Assembly (NCBI GenBank): GCA_022843805.1
Contig: JALHMY010000040.1
Span: forward strand, 1-64,000
Source: Fuerstiella sp.
GTDB lineage: Bacteria; Planctomycetota; Planctomycetia; Planctomycetales; Planctomycetaceae
DNA: 64,000 bases
Direction of reading: 5' to 3'
Positions 1 through 10,946 of the stretch are shown one piece after another. The translations under genes were made by a program, and so were the position numbers. How positions within the stretch are numbered: the first letter of the stretch is position 1; each line of letters begins with the position of its first letter. A model generated the notes under the pieces. It saw only the letters and a program-made list of their open reading frames with translations, was not told the DNA's origin and made no database searches.

Positions 1-131
1 CCCGGCCTGTCGGCCGACCCCTCCCACTTCGCTTCGCTGCGCGGGAGGGGAGGTTTTCTTTAAACCTCATCCCTCAGCGAAGCTGGGGGAGGTCGATCGA
101 GCGAAGCAAGCTCGGGAGGGGGCCGGGAGAT
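1..131. repeat. GC-rich palindromic intergenic repeat, copy 1
   Basis: This stretch consists of modules such as CCCCTCCCACTTCGCTTCGC and GAGCGAAGCAAGCTCGGGAG. The same modules occur in the opposite orientation at about 4166-4670. Short inverted arms (for example CGGCCTGTCGGCCG) suggest folded RNA or cruciform potential. No coding frame is convincing. It lies just past the 3' end of tpx, so it is probably a dispersed non-coding element. Confidence 0.6.
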
Positions 132-137
132 CAGAAT

Positions 138-650
138 TCAGATTGCAGCGAAGGCGGCGTCATAATTTGGATGTTCCGCGATTTCTCGAACATATTCGGC
201 GTGTTTGACCTTTCCGTTTGGATCGATCACGAAAATCGCTCGAGCCAGGCAGCGGTCGAGCGGCCCGCCCTTGATCAGCACGCCGTAATCTTCCCCAAAC
301 TTTGTGCAGCGGTGAGCGCTCAGGGTTTTGACTTTATCAACCCCTTCTGCGCCGCACCATCGCTTCTGGCCAAACGGCAGATCCATACTGACAACCAGAA
401 TTTCGACATTCGGCAGCGAAGCCGCCTTGTCATTGAAGTTTCTGGTTTCCATGTGGCAGACGGACGTATCCAGAGACGGAATGGTGGCAATAATCCTTGT
501 TTTTCCAGCACTGCCTGCCAGCGTCACGTCTTCAAGTGCCGTATTTTGAAGCGTAAACTCAGGTGCCTGCGCTCCTGTGGCGAGCGCTTGTCCCGCCAGA
601 TCGACAGGATTTCCCTTGAGAGTAACTGCACCGGTTCGAATTGCCGTCAT
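138..650 (-). CDS. tpx: thiol peroxidase (Tpx, atypical 2-Cys peroxiredoxin)
   Basis: The 170-residue protein has the Tpx hallmarks. The peroxidatic cysteine is in PSLDTSVC (C65), and the resolving cysteine is in DLPFGQKRWCGAEG (C99). The family reduces hydrogen peroxide and alkyl hydroperoxides in the cytoplasm using thioredoxin. Length matches the family (about 165-170). A third cysteine (C115) lies in the SAHRC segment. The ATG start is preceded by AGGA at a usable distance. The gene stands alone and is divergent from der, with about 290 bp between them. Assignment is firm because both redox motifs and the overall fold signature are present. Confidence 0.93.
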   Translation of the reverse strand: MTAIRTGAVTLKGNPVDLAGQALATGAQAPEFTLQNTALEDVTLAGSAGKTRIIATIPSLDTSVCHMETRNFNDKAASLPNVEILVVSMDLPFGQKRWCGAEGVDKVKTLSAHRCTKFGEDYGVLIKGGPLDRCLARAIFVIDPNGKVKHAEYVREIAEHPNYDAAFAAI

Positions 651-943
651 AGTAAGATCCTGTACCCATGGGTTGGGAGGTTTCCGGGTGTGGGAGCCGC
701 GTCAGCGAATTTGTACACGTCCACTAACGCGGTAACAGTATGATGATGCAGCATCAGTATGAACAATGAAGACCGCGTTGCAACTTCCACGCCCGCCCGT
801 CGTCAATAATTTGCCATGGCGGGATCAGCTCGTGGAATGTTGCGGCAAATTTCGTTATCCTTCGCATCCCACTCGCCCCACGTTACAGGCATTTCCTGAA
901 ATGCCGCTGGATTTGAGTTTGTTTGCACAGAGGATTACTGACC

Positions 944-2518
944 ATGGCCATTCCGAAAGTGGCGATTGTGGGTCGCCCCAACGTCGGAAAAAGTTCGCTG
1001 CTAAACTGGCTGGCAGATCGTTTGATCTCCGTCGTAGACCCCACGGCTGGCGTTACCCGGGATCGGGTGACCTGGATCATGCATGAGCGCGATCGATACT
1101 TCGAACTTGTCGATACGGGCGGCATTGGTATTGTCGACAGTGATGATCTGTCAGAAGATATCGAGCGTCAGATCCAGACAGGTCTGGATGAGTGTGATTT
1201 GCTGCTCTTCGTAGTTGACGCGAAGGCAGGGATTACGCCGCTGGACGAACAGGTTGCGGATCGAGTTCGCCGTACTCAAAAGCGGATGCTGATGGTGGTG
1301 AATAAATGCGATTCCACCAAGCTGGACATTGAGGCCCCCGGTTTTTTGCAGCTGGCAAGCATCCCGATGGTCTGTACCAGCGTCAAAGCCAATCGAAACC
1401 GAGACGACCTGATCGATTCGATTGTTGAACATTTGCCTCCTGCCGCTGAGTCGGAAACCTCTGAAGGCGATGAATTGCTGATGCCGGCAGATATGCGGCT
1501 GGCCGTTGTTGGACGACGAAATGTCGGCAAGAGCACGTTCATTAATCAACTGGCTGAATCCGAGCGAGTCATTGTCAGCGAAGTGGCCGGCACAACCAGG
1601 GACAGTATCGACATACGCTTTGAAGTCGATGGCAAATCCTTCATCGCAATCGACACCCCCGGGGTCAGGAAACGCAAGAGCCTGGCAAATGACGTTGAGT
1701 TTTACGGCCTGATGCGAGCACAGCGAAGTGTTCGTCGCGCCGATCTGGTGCTGATGTTTTTCGATGCGACTCAGACAATTTCCAAAGTGGACAAACAACT
1801 GGTTGAGGAAATTACGGAACAACAAAAGCCCTGTATCTTTGTTATCAATAAATGGGACCTTGCTCTCGAAGCAGGTATGACAGCCGAACGCTGGGTTGAC
1901 TACCTGATGAAGGCGTTCAGTTCTATGCGACATGTCCCGATCGCCATTCTGACTGCCAAAGACGGGCGAAACATTCGGAAGCTGCTGAATCTGGCTCAAA
2001 GCATTTTTAAACAGGCCAGTCGCAGAATCGGTACGGGTCGTTTGAATAAAGCCATTCGTATGGCAATTGATCGTAATCCGCCACCGATTCGCAAAAACCG
2101 TCGCCCCAAGATTTATTATGCGTCGCAGATCGCCGGAGTGCCGCCCACAATCGTCCTCAAATGCAACGATCCCACATTGCTGGACGAGTCATGGAAGAGA
2201 TATCTGTTAGGCTTTCTGAGAGAAGCAACTCCGTTTCAGGAAGTTCCAATTCGCCTCGTTCTGAGGGCGCGAGGTGAAACGGATCCGGATCAGACCGGAT
2301 TACCTCGCGGACTGGAAACGCCAGAGGCGGCGCATGGATTGCCTGAAGGCGGTGAGGAATTTGACGAATCTCTGGAGTCTGATTCGACCGATCAGCTGCC
2401 GGACGAGTTCGACGATTCAGAATTCGACGACGACTTTACGCCGTCCAACTTTATTGATGATGAAGACTGGGACGACGCATCCGACCACCGCTCCGGCGTA
2501 CGGGATTTTTCAGAGTAG
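944..2518 (+). CDS. der: ribosome biogenesis GTPase Der (EngA) with acidic C-terminal tail
   Basis: Tandem GTPase domains are visible. The first P-loop is GRPNVGKSS near residue 10, with DTGG and NKCD. The second is GRRNVGKST near residue 188, with DTPG and NKWD. A KH-like domain follows (SRRIGTGRLN, PPIRKNRRPKIYYASQ). Der assists 50S subunit maturation. I chose the ATG at 944, with AGAGGA about 9 bases upstream, over a TTG 21 bases earlier, because MAIPKVAIVGRPNVG is the usual N-terminus. After the KH domain comes an unusual tail of roughly 65 residues very rich in Asp/Glu (EFDDSEFDDDF), not present in textbook Der. The nnrE gene follows after 16 bp, probably in the same transcript. Confidence 0.95.
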   Translation: MAIPKVAIVGRPNVGKSSLLNWLADRLISVVDPTAGVTRDRVTWIMHERDRYFELVDTGGIGIVDSDDLSEDIERQIQTGLDECDLLLFVVDAKAGITPLDEQVADRVRRTQKRMLMVVNKCDSTKLDIEAPGFLQLASIPMVCTSVKANRNRDDLIDSIVEHLPPAAESETSEGDELLMPADMRLAVVGRRNVGKSTFINQLAESERVIVSEVAGTTRDSIDIRFEVDGKSFIAIDTPGVRKRKSLANDVEFYGLMRAQRSVRRADLVLMFFDATQTISKVDKQLVEEITEQQKPCIFVINKWDLALEAGMTAERWVDYLMKAFSSMRHVPIAILTAKDGRNIRKLLNLAQSIFKQASRRIGTGRLNKAIRMAIDRNPPPIRKNRRPKIYYASQIAGVPPTIVLKCNDPTLLDESWKRYLLGFLREATPFQEVPIRLVLRARGETDPDQTGLPRGLETPEAAHGLPEGGEEFDESLESDSTDQLPDEFDDSEFDDDFTPSNFIDDEDWDDASDHRSGVRDFSE

Positions 2519-2534
2519 CTGTTCGGAGACTTTC

Positions 2535-3260
2535 ATGCATCCGACCCTTCCGTCACTGTTTCGTTCTCTCACTCGAAACGAAGTTCGGGAAATCGACAAA
2601 AAGGCGATGGAAGAGCTGGGTATTCCCGGGCTGGTACTGATGGAAAATGCGGCTCGCGGGGCTGCAGACCTGCTCAGGGCTCACAATCCGGTGGGAAGGA
2701 TCGTGATCCTGTGTGGGCCGGGAAATAATGGTGGCGACGGACTGGCAATGGCCCGTCTGCTGGCCGCCGAGGGCATTTTTGTCGAAGTCTGGCTTGTCAG
2801 GGCGGGGAAGTCACTTTCCGCGGACGCGGCTTCCAATCTTGACTTTCTCAGAAAAGCCGAAGTTCCGGTATTCAATTCAGAGGATCAGCCACTGCAGTTA
2901 TGTCTGCCTCAACTGAGCCCGGAAGACTGGATTGTTGATGCACTGTTGGGTACTGGGATGACGGGAGACGTGCGGTCCCCTTTTAGTGAACTCATCGCTC
3001 TGATCAACCAGTCAAAAGCCAGAGTACTTGCAGTGGACCTCCCGTCAGGCCTGGATTGCGACACCGGACAACCGTTAGGTTGCTGTGTACGAGCTTCTCT
3101 GACAGCCACGTTTGTCGCAGTGAAGTCTGGCTTTGAGAGCGCAGCGGCTGTGGAATGGACCGGAAAAGTTTGTGTTTGCCACATCGGTATTCCTCGCCAA
3201 TGGCTCAATCACTGGTATTCGAGAACGCAGTCAGAAAAGAGCCGCTCGATGCACAGCTAA
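2535..3260 (+). CDS. nnrE: NAD(P)H-hydrate epimerase (YjeF N-terminal domain only)
   Basis: The protein of about 241 residues starts MHPTLPSLFRSLTRNEVREI. It carries the YjeF_N signatures GLVLMENAARGAAD, CGPGNNGGDGLAMARLL and VDLPSGLDCDTG. The family epimerises damaged R-NAD(P)HX to the S form for repair by the dehydratase. Many bacteria fuse this to the NnrD ATP/ADP-dependent dehydratase, but here only the epimerase domain is present and the protein stops right after it. The ATG at 2535 is 16 bp after der, so the two are likely co-transcribed. It converges with the TPR gene downstream, with only 11 bp between the stops. Confidence 0.9.
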   Translation: MHPTLPSLFRSLTRNEVREIDKKAMEELGIPGLVLMENAARGAADLLRAHNPVGRIVILCGPGNNGGDGLAMARLLAAEGIFVEVWLVRAGKSLSADAASNLDFLRKAEVPVFNSEDQPLQLCLPQLSPEDWIVDALLGTGMTGDVRSPFSELIALINQSKARVLAVDLPSGLDCDTGQPLGCCVRASLTATFVAVKSGFESAAAVEWTGKVCVCHIGIPRQWLNHWYSRTQSEKSRSMHS

Positions 3261-3271
3261 CAATCAGTTGG

Positions 3272-4114
3272 CTATTCGGTTTTCTTTTCTGCCTTTTTCT
3301 TCAGAAGCTCAAAATACTGCAGTCGTCCCACGTGCCACATGTAATCCGGACCATAGCCAGCGGATTTCGGCCAATCGTTCTGTATGGCTTTCAGCAACGC
3401 GGCACGTGCCGGTTCAGGTTGACCTTCGACAACGTGATTCAGCCCGATATACAGATTTGAATAAAACAATAGTGGCTGACGTTGCTTCGCATCCAGTTTT
3501 TCGGGAATTGCTGCCAATACCTGCTCGGGCGTCATATTGCCTTCAAACAGCCGGTAAACCTCGGGAAACGGAGGACGGTCATCTTTTTCATACTTCAGCA
3601 GCTGCTCCCGGGCTTTTTCAGCACCGAATGCCCGATAGTGCGAAAAGTATCGCCAGATGCCATTTTCCCGATCGACATTGTCGAACGAATGATACTTATC
3701 GAACTGGGCCGCAGCTTTGTCCGGTTTCGAGGCGTAGAAAAGTGCAATGCCCAGACGCCAGTGCGATGCGTCTGACGCCGGATCCAGTTCCGACATCTTC
3801 TGATAATCGGCCACAGCTTCGGGAAACATTGCCAGGAACATATGCAAATCACCTCGCTGTGAATATCGGGAGACAGCATCAGGCGCGCTGTCTTTAATCG
3901 GTTCGAAGGCCGACAGTTGTTTCTTCAGGTTCGAGGTGATCTCCAGCTGAAGCTTCTGAACAGCCAGTTCATCGTTTGCACTGTCGTTCTTTTCGCTGAC
4001 CTGTACAGCATTGGGCGGAAGAGACTCTTGTCCGGCACCGGAAGGCGTTTCAATGGCCAGCATCACCCCCAGCAGAATCACAACCCGGCAGCGAAACATA
4101 TTTGGAATAAACAT
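3272..4114 (-). CDS. secreted TPR-repeat protein
   Basis: About 280 residues. The N-terminus is hydrophobic with a basic start (MFIPNMFRCRVVILLGVML) and fits a Sec signal peptide. TPR-like helices follow (GDLHMFLAMFPEAVADYQKM, HWRLGIALFYASKPDKAAAQ, EPARAALLKAIQND). The ATG at 4114 is preceded by GAGAGGGACGCC, an excellent ribosome-binding site; the longer reading frame upstream runs into repeat DNA. The C-terminus is Lys/Glu rich (ELLKKKAEKKTE). It may act as an envelope scaffold, but no partner is apparent. Similar small TPR proteins are common in planctomycetes. Function is unknown. Confidence 0.75.
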   Translation of the reverse strand: MFIPNMFRCRVVILLGVMLAIETPSGAGQESLPPNAVQVSEKNDSANDELAVQKLQLEITSNLKKQLSAFEPIKDSAPDAVSRYSQRGDLHMFLAMFPEAVADYQKMSELDPASDASHWRLGIALFYASKPDKAAAQFDKYHSFDNVDRENGIWRYFSHYRAFGAEKAREQLLKYEKDDRPPFPEVYRLFEGNMTPEQVLAAIPEKLDAKQRQPLLFYSNLYIGLNHVVEGQPEPARAALLKAIQNDWPKSAGYGPDYMWHVGRLQYFELLKKKAEKKTE

Positions 4115-4165
4115 GGCGTCCCTCTCTGGAATCTCTATAATTGGTATTTCCACAACTCTAAAATA

Positions 4166-4675
4166 ACCTCCCCTCCCCGCAATCAACTCCCCTCCCGCGC
4201 AGCGAAGCGAAGTGGGAGGGGTCGGCCGTCAGGCCGGGGGAGGGCCCGCCGCGTGTTGCACTCAACGCCGCCCCAATCACACCCGCGTCCCGCAGTTCAC
4301 TCGGCCCCCTCCCGAGCTTGCTTCGCTCGCTCGACCTCCCCCAGCTTCGCTGGGAGAGGAGGGTTAAAAACCCCAGCTTCGCTGGGAGAGGGGGGACTTA
4401 CAAAAACTCCCCTCCCCGCAATCAACCTCCCCTCCCGCGCAGCGAAGCGAAGTGGGAGGGGTCGGCCGTCAGGCCGGGGGAGGGCCCGCCGCGTGTTGCA
4501 CTCAACGCCGCCCCAATAACACCCGCGTCCCGCAGTTGCCCCGGCCCCCTCCCGATCTTGCTATCGCTCGCTCGACCTCCCCCAGCTTCGCTGGGAGAGG
4601 GGGGTTAAAACCCCAGCTTCGCTGGGAGAGGGGGGGTTAAAACCCCAGCTTCGCTGGGAGTGGAGTACTTACAAA
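4166..4675. repeat. tandem 240-bp GC-rich repeat pair plus short reiterations
   Basis: Positions about 4168-4400 and 4407-4640 are nearly identical with an offset of 240 bp. Each unit has a CTCCCCTCCCCGCAATCAAC start, an AGCGAAGCGAAGTGGGAGGG segment, a CCCGCCGCGTGTTGCACTC middle and a CCCAGCTTCGCTGGGAGAGG hairpin. The last hairpin is reiterated about every 33 bp (two extra copies at 4612-4670). The block fills the space between the TPR gene and the acetylesterase gene. Open frames across it are low-complexity and not credible genes. The same modules, inverted, are at 1-131. Confidence 0.8.
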
Positions 4676-4697
4676 ACCTCCCATCCTGCGACGGGAA

Positions 4698-6200
4698 TCA
4701 GTTGGCTTCGGCTGTTTTACCTGGCCAGTCGTCCGTGCGAAACGGTGTTAACGGGAGTCCGGCAACACTGTACATGTTACACACAGGGTTGTCGGCCCAT
4801 GCATAACGTACAGAAGCTGGTTCGGCAACTTTGTCACTGGACACTTCGATTCGCCCATCCGGAAGAATTTTGGCATCTGCCCAGACAAACTTCTTGTCTG
4901 CGCCGGCGATTGCGAATCCGACGGGCGCAGCCACATCAAATGGTCGCCATCCGCCTGCGACGTGATCAAAGGTCAGGATCACCTTCTGACCCTGTTTTTC
5001 CATGCTCTTGTACTGAGGACTATGAAACGGAATCTGGACTCCGTATTCATTGGCAAGTGCCCAGCGAGCAAGTCGGCGGCCAACGTCAACTTTGTTCTTT
5101 GGATGGATGTCTTTCCCTTCACCAATGTCAATGATAACCGCTTCACCGGTGTGAGGCAGTTTTGACATGGTCATCGTCTGAGCTTCACGCAGTTCTGCCC
5201 ATGCGCTTTCGACAGGTTCGGGATTTTCCGCATAGAAATCAGCAAGCTGTACCCAGTAAAACGGAAAATCGCCTTGCCCCCATTCGCTCCGCCAGTTCGA
5301 GATCATCAACGGGAACAAGTCCCGATACTGGTATGCACGGCCAGCATTCGATTCCCCCTGATACCAGATTGCTCCTCGAATCGTGTATCCCAGATGAGAC
5401 TTCAGCACGCCATTATAAATGTTTCCTGGGCGAGCATTACCGCCCATGGCTCCTGTCAGTCCCTGGAGCTTTTTCTTTTCGTCCTCATTCAATTCAGTTT
5501 TAGCCTTCAGGCCAGCAAAATCTGCCTCCATTTGCTCCCATCGGGCCATCAGCGGCTGATAGCGGGAATCTGCTTTCAGGACATCACGATTCACCCACGC
5601 TTCGGCTGCTGATCCACCCCAGGCGTTGTTGATCATCCCGATCGGGATATCGAGCGTCTGATGCAGCTGACGACCGAAGAAGTAACCCACAGCGGAAAAA
5701 CCACCAACATTTTCAGGAGTGCAGACCTGCCATTTGCGATCGTGCGTCAGGATGGGCTCCTGGCTGCCAATCTGCGGAAAGTTGATCATTCGCAGGTGTG
5801 GATACTTAGCCGCGAGCTTTTCCAGGTCCGGATCGTTCGAAGCGTTCACGCTCCACTGCATATTTGACTGGCCCGAACATACCCAGACCTCGCCGACAAG
5901 AACGTCGTTGAAAGTTACTGTTTCGTCGGCCCTGATTGTCAGCGTCTGAGGCTGAGCATTTGCCTCTGCGGCCGGAAGAGCAACGTCGAATCGGCCGTCA
6001 GTTCCCGCCTTGCCAGTCACTGACTGCCCGCCAAACTCAACCGAAACATCCTGGCCTGGATTTGTCCATCCCCAGACCTTGATGGGCATCTTCTGCTGCA
6101 CGACCATATGATCGCCAAAAACGTTGGGTACTTTCAGGGCCGCCTCAGACATGCTCGGAATCATGAGCAGACTGAAAATCCCCAAAACCAGCTTCTTCAT
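4698..6200 (-). CDS. sialate O-acetylesterase-family carbohydrate esterase (SASA/DUF303)
   Basis: The 500-residue protein has a Sec signal peptide (MKKLVLGIFSLLMIPSMSEA). An N-terminal beta domain follows (LKVPNVFGDHMVVQQKMPIK), then SGNH-hydrolase motifs: VWVCSGQSNMQW with the nucleophile serine at about 112, NNAWGGSAAEAWV, IWYQGESNAG near residue 280, and GEGKDIHPKNK carrying the Asp-His pair. The family removes acetyl groups from sialic acids or plant polysaccharides (for example acetylated xylan) outside the cytoplasm. The substrate cannot be decided from sequence. A sialidase-like gene at 50968 fits a broader glycan-degrading lifestyle but is not linked. The gene stands alone. Confidence 0.88.
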   Translation of the reverse strand: MKKLVLGIFSLLMIPSMSEAALKVPNVFGDHMVVQQKMPIKVWGWTNPGQDVSVEFGGQSVTGKAGTDGRFDVALPAAEANAQPQTLTIRADETVTFNDVLVGEVWVCSGQSNMQWSVNASNDPDLEKLAAKYPHLRMINFPQIGSQEPILTHDRKWQVCTPENVGGFSAVGYFFGRQLHQTLDIPIGMINNAWGGSAAEAWVNRDVLKADSRYQPLMARWEQMEADFAGLKAKTELNEDEKKKLQGLTGAMGGNARPGNIYNGVLKSHLGYTIRGAIWYQGESNAGRAYQYRDLFPLMISNWRSEWGQGDFPFYWVQLADFYAENPEPVESAWAELREAQTMTMSKLPHTGEAVIIDIGEGKDIHPKNKVDVGRRLARWALANEYGVQIPFHSPQYKSMEKQGQKVILTFDHVAGGWRPFDVAAPVGFAIAGADKKFVWADAKILPDGRIEVSSDKVAEPASVRYAWADNPVCNMYSVAGLPLTPFRTDDWPGKTAEAN

Positions 6201-6450
6201 AAATATTCTCCCACTATGCTGCGATTCTAAAACAGAATGAACTCGTCAATCCGTGATATTAGAGCAGGCGTTCACCTGAATTTCATCCGGCTGAAAAAGA
6301 AACTCAGGTCGAAGGTGCGGTGGTTTCTGAAGTTCGCGACACGACGTTCCGGTTTTATGTTGTTCGAACCGCCCATCGTTTGGGATTCTCATGCAGTGTG
6401 ATTATCCTTCTCACCTCTGAATATTACTTTCACTTTGGTGAGGCAGCTCG

Positions 6451-6693
6451 ATGCAAAGCCGAAATGCCAGAATCGGTATGGTTCTGTTTGTGGTTTACTT
6501 CATTTTGTATGGCGGGTTCGTGGTGCTGAATGCGTTCCGTCCGGATCTGATGGAAAAGACACCGGTGGCCGGACTGAATCTGGCAATCCTCTACGGATTT
6601 GGATTGATCGTGGGCGCCTTAATTTTGTCGCTGATTTACGGAGCACTCTGCAATAATCCGAAATCCAGTGACCAGCAGGAGCAACATTCATGA
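6451..6693 (+). CDS. DUF485 small membrane protein (YjcH-like) of a symporter pair
   Basis: 80 residues with two transmembrane segments (GMVLFVVYFILYGGFVVLNAF and NLAILYGFGLIVGALILSLI) separated by a short polar loop, the DUF485 layout. In other bacteria (E. coli yjcH-actP) such proteins are encoded just before a cation/acetate symporter. Here the stop overlaps the symporter start as ATGA at 6690-6693, showing translational coupling. The ATG is preceded by GAGG at 7 bases. The role of DUF485 proteins is not settled; assistance of the partner permease is an inference. Confidence 0.85.
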   Translation: MQSRNARIGMVLFVVYFILYGGFVVLNAFRPDLMEKTPVAGLNLAILYGFGLIVGALILSLIYGALCNNPKSSDQQEQHS

Positions 6694-8651
6694 TCTACGA
6701 ACGTTCGTGGGAGGCGGTTGCGTTTTTTGCTGTCTTCGTCGGTTTTACGCTGGGGCTCAGTTTCTGGCTGGGAGGTAAGGCGAAGTCCTCGGCGGGCTAT
6801 TTTGCAGCCCATGGTCAGATTCCATGGTTTGTCAACGGCATTGCTTTTGCCGGCGACTATCTGTCTGCAGCTTCGTTCCTCGGAATCTGTGGAATGATTG
6901 CCTTTTATGGATACGACGGATTTCTTTATTCCATTGGATATCTTGCCGGCTGGATCGTGGCCCTGTTCGTCGTCGCGGAGCCGATGAAAAGACTGGGGAG
7001 ATTCACCTTTGCCGATGCTCTTGATGCAAAATTCAACTCACGCGGAATCAAGCTGGCTGCAGGTATCAGCACTCTGGCAGTCAGTTTGTTCTATCTGATT
7101 CCACAAATGGTTGGTGCCGGAGTTCTCGTCCAGCCTCTGCTCGGACTCGACCACTGGATGGGTGTTGTGATGGTCGGAGCGGTCGTGATCATGATTGTGG
7201 TGACCGCTGGTATGGTCTCAACAACCTGGGTGCAGTTTCTTAAGGGTTCACTGCTTGTGTTCTTCAGCGCCATCCTGACCTGGATGATTCTGGACCGTGG
7301 TTTTACGGTGGAGGAAGGCGGAAATGACGGTCATAAATTTCGAACGCTGCTGGTCGTTTCCGCGGCCATTGCCCCGGAAGCAGTCGGAACCATCGCCGAT
7401 GAGTTTGACGTCATCCCCCCTGATGACGTCTGGAAGGCAACCAAACAACCATTTGTTCGCCTAAAGGAGCGAAAGTCGGGCCGAACAACGGTTTGGCACG
7501 TGCAGGATTCTGATAAAGATGGTCAGGTTTCTCTAAAGGAAACCCAGACGGTCACCAAATCCAAAGACGGAAAAACGCTCGTCAACGGTGAGCCTCGAGG
7601 GACAAAAAAAGGCGAACCGGAACTCTTCACGGTTGGATATGTTAGTCGACTTCCGGACGGAAAATCGTCAACCGGCAGCCTGACACTGGCGTCGTTCTTC
7701 AGTACTCTGCAGGATAGTGAAGTCGTGCTTTGGCGTGAAGAAAAGGTGGCAGAATCGGATGGGCAGATCACCACTGTCTATTATCAAAAACCGACCCCAG
7801 GTGCGCAGATTCTGCGTCCAGGTGAGCATCCCATTTTTAAAGGGATCCGCAGTGATCGCTGGTTTGACCGAATTGACTTTATCTCTCTGATGCTTGCCCT
7901 GTTCTGCGGCACCGCTTCGCTCCCACATATTTTGATTCGATACTACACGGTGAAAGATGAAAGCAGTGCCCGAAAAAGCACCATTGTGGGGATCGCCAGT
8001 ATTGGTTTCTTCTATGTACTGACCCTGTACATGGGGCTGGGAGCGATGACCAGCGGTGCACTGGACGTTACGGACAACAACATGGCCGCTCCGCTGCTTG
8101 CGAAAAGCATGAATACCTGGCTGTTTGCGGCCATTTCCGCCATCGCCTTTACAACAGTCCTGGGCACTGTCAGTGGGCTTATTCTGGCCTCGGCAGGCGC
8201 CGTTACGCACGATCTTCTGGGCAGTGCGTTTGGATTTCAGATGAACGATGATGAAAAAGTGCGGATTGCGAAACTGTCATCTGTTGGAGTGGGAGCGATT
8301 GCCATTATTCTGGGAATCGTGTTCCGCGATATGAACGTCAGTTTCCTTGTAGGCTGGGCATTCAGTGTCGCAGCTTCGGCGAACCTGCCTTCTCTTGTGA
8401 TGATCCTTTTCTGGAACGGTGTCACTCGTCAGGGGGTTATTTCCGCAATCATTGTTGGCATGGTAAGTTCACTGAGCTGGGTACTTCTAAGCGGTGAAAC
8501 TTATGCCAAGGTGTATGGACTGAATGCTGCAGATTCTGTTCTGCCATTCAGCCAGCCGGGGCTGATTACCATTCCGCTGGGATTCCTGACGCTGATCGTT
8601 GTGAGTCTGGCGACCCGTACGGATACAAATGACCGAAACATCCCGGCGTGA
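6690..8651 (+). CDS. ActP-like sodium:solute symporter with EF-hand-containing insert
   Basis: 653 residues of the SSS family. N-terminal helices carry GYFAAHGQIPWFVNGIAFAG and ASFLGICGMIAFYGYDGF; the C-terminal half has GTASLPHILIRYYTVKDE and typical late helices. ActP of E. coli is about 549 residues. The excess is a soluble insert at about residues 205-392 between two membrane blocks. Within it D273-E284 reads DSDKDGQVSLKE, a perfect 12-residue EF-hand loop (DxDxDGxVxxxE), followed by charged, beta-like sequence. The substrate could be acetate or another small monocarboxylate. The gene is coupled to the DUF485 gene by ATGA. No acetyl-CoA synthetase gene is in view. Confidence 0.85.
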   Translation: MIYERSWEAVAFFAVFVGFTLGLSFWLGGKAKSSAGYFAAHGQIPWFVNGIAFAGDYLSAASFLGICGMIAFYGYDGFLYSIGYLAGWIVALFVVAEPMKRLGRFTFADALDAKFNSRGIKLAAGISTLAVSLFYLIPQMVGAGVLVQPLLGLDHWMGVVMVGAVVIMIVVTAGMVSTTWVQFLKGSLLVFFSAILTWMILDRGFTVEEGGNDGHKFRTLLVVSAAIAPEAVGTIADEFDVIPPDDVWKATKQPFVRLKERKSGRTTVWHVQDSDKDGQVSLKETQTVTKSKDGKTLVNGEPRGTKKGEPELFTVGYVSRLPDGKSSTGSLTLASFFSTLQDSEVVLWREEKVAESDGQITTVYYQKPTPGAQILRPGEHPIFKGIRSDRWFDRIDFISLMLALFCGTASLPHILIRYYTVKDESSARKSTIVGIASIGFFYVLTLYMGLGAMTSGALDVTDNNMAAPLLAKSMNTWLFAAISAIAFTTVLGTVSGLILASAGAVTHDLLGSAFGFQMNDDEKVRIAKLSSVGVGAIAIILGIVFRDMNVSFLVGWAFSVAASANLPSLVMILFWNGVTRQGVISAIIVGMVSSLSWVLLSGETYAKVYGLNAADSVLPFSQPGLITIPLGFLTLIVVSLATRTDTNDRNIPA

Positions 8652-8684
8652 TCCCTTCCGGCAGACCAGAAAAGCCCGTGAGCG

Positions 8685-8752
8685 ACGTCGTCCCTGCCAT
8701 CTGTGAAAATCTGTGCCATCTGTGGTTGAATGCATTCTGTTTTTGACCCCTG
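8685..8752. repeat. dispersed ATCTGTG-type intergenic motif
   Basis: The sequence CCATCTGTGAAAATCTGTG followed by CCATCTGTGGTT lies between two genes. Related strings occur at about 31205-31265 and, as an inverted pair, at 50713-50804. It appears to be a short dispersed repeat rather than a coding or regulatory element. Confidence 0.45.
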
Positions 8753-8753
8753 A

Positions 8754-10913
<2,160 letters not shown>

Positions 10914-10946
10914 ATTTCCTCGTCCTTTGCGGCTTGTCTGTGCCTT

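Noticed and set aside
1151-1999. A 282-codon minus-strand frame inside der.
   Set aside because: It is a shadow of the GTPase gene, without signals or recognisable sequence.
4318-4640. Small open frames in the GC-rich repeat block.
   Set aside because: They read through duplicated non-coding repeats, are low-complexity and shift frame between copies.
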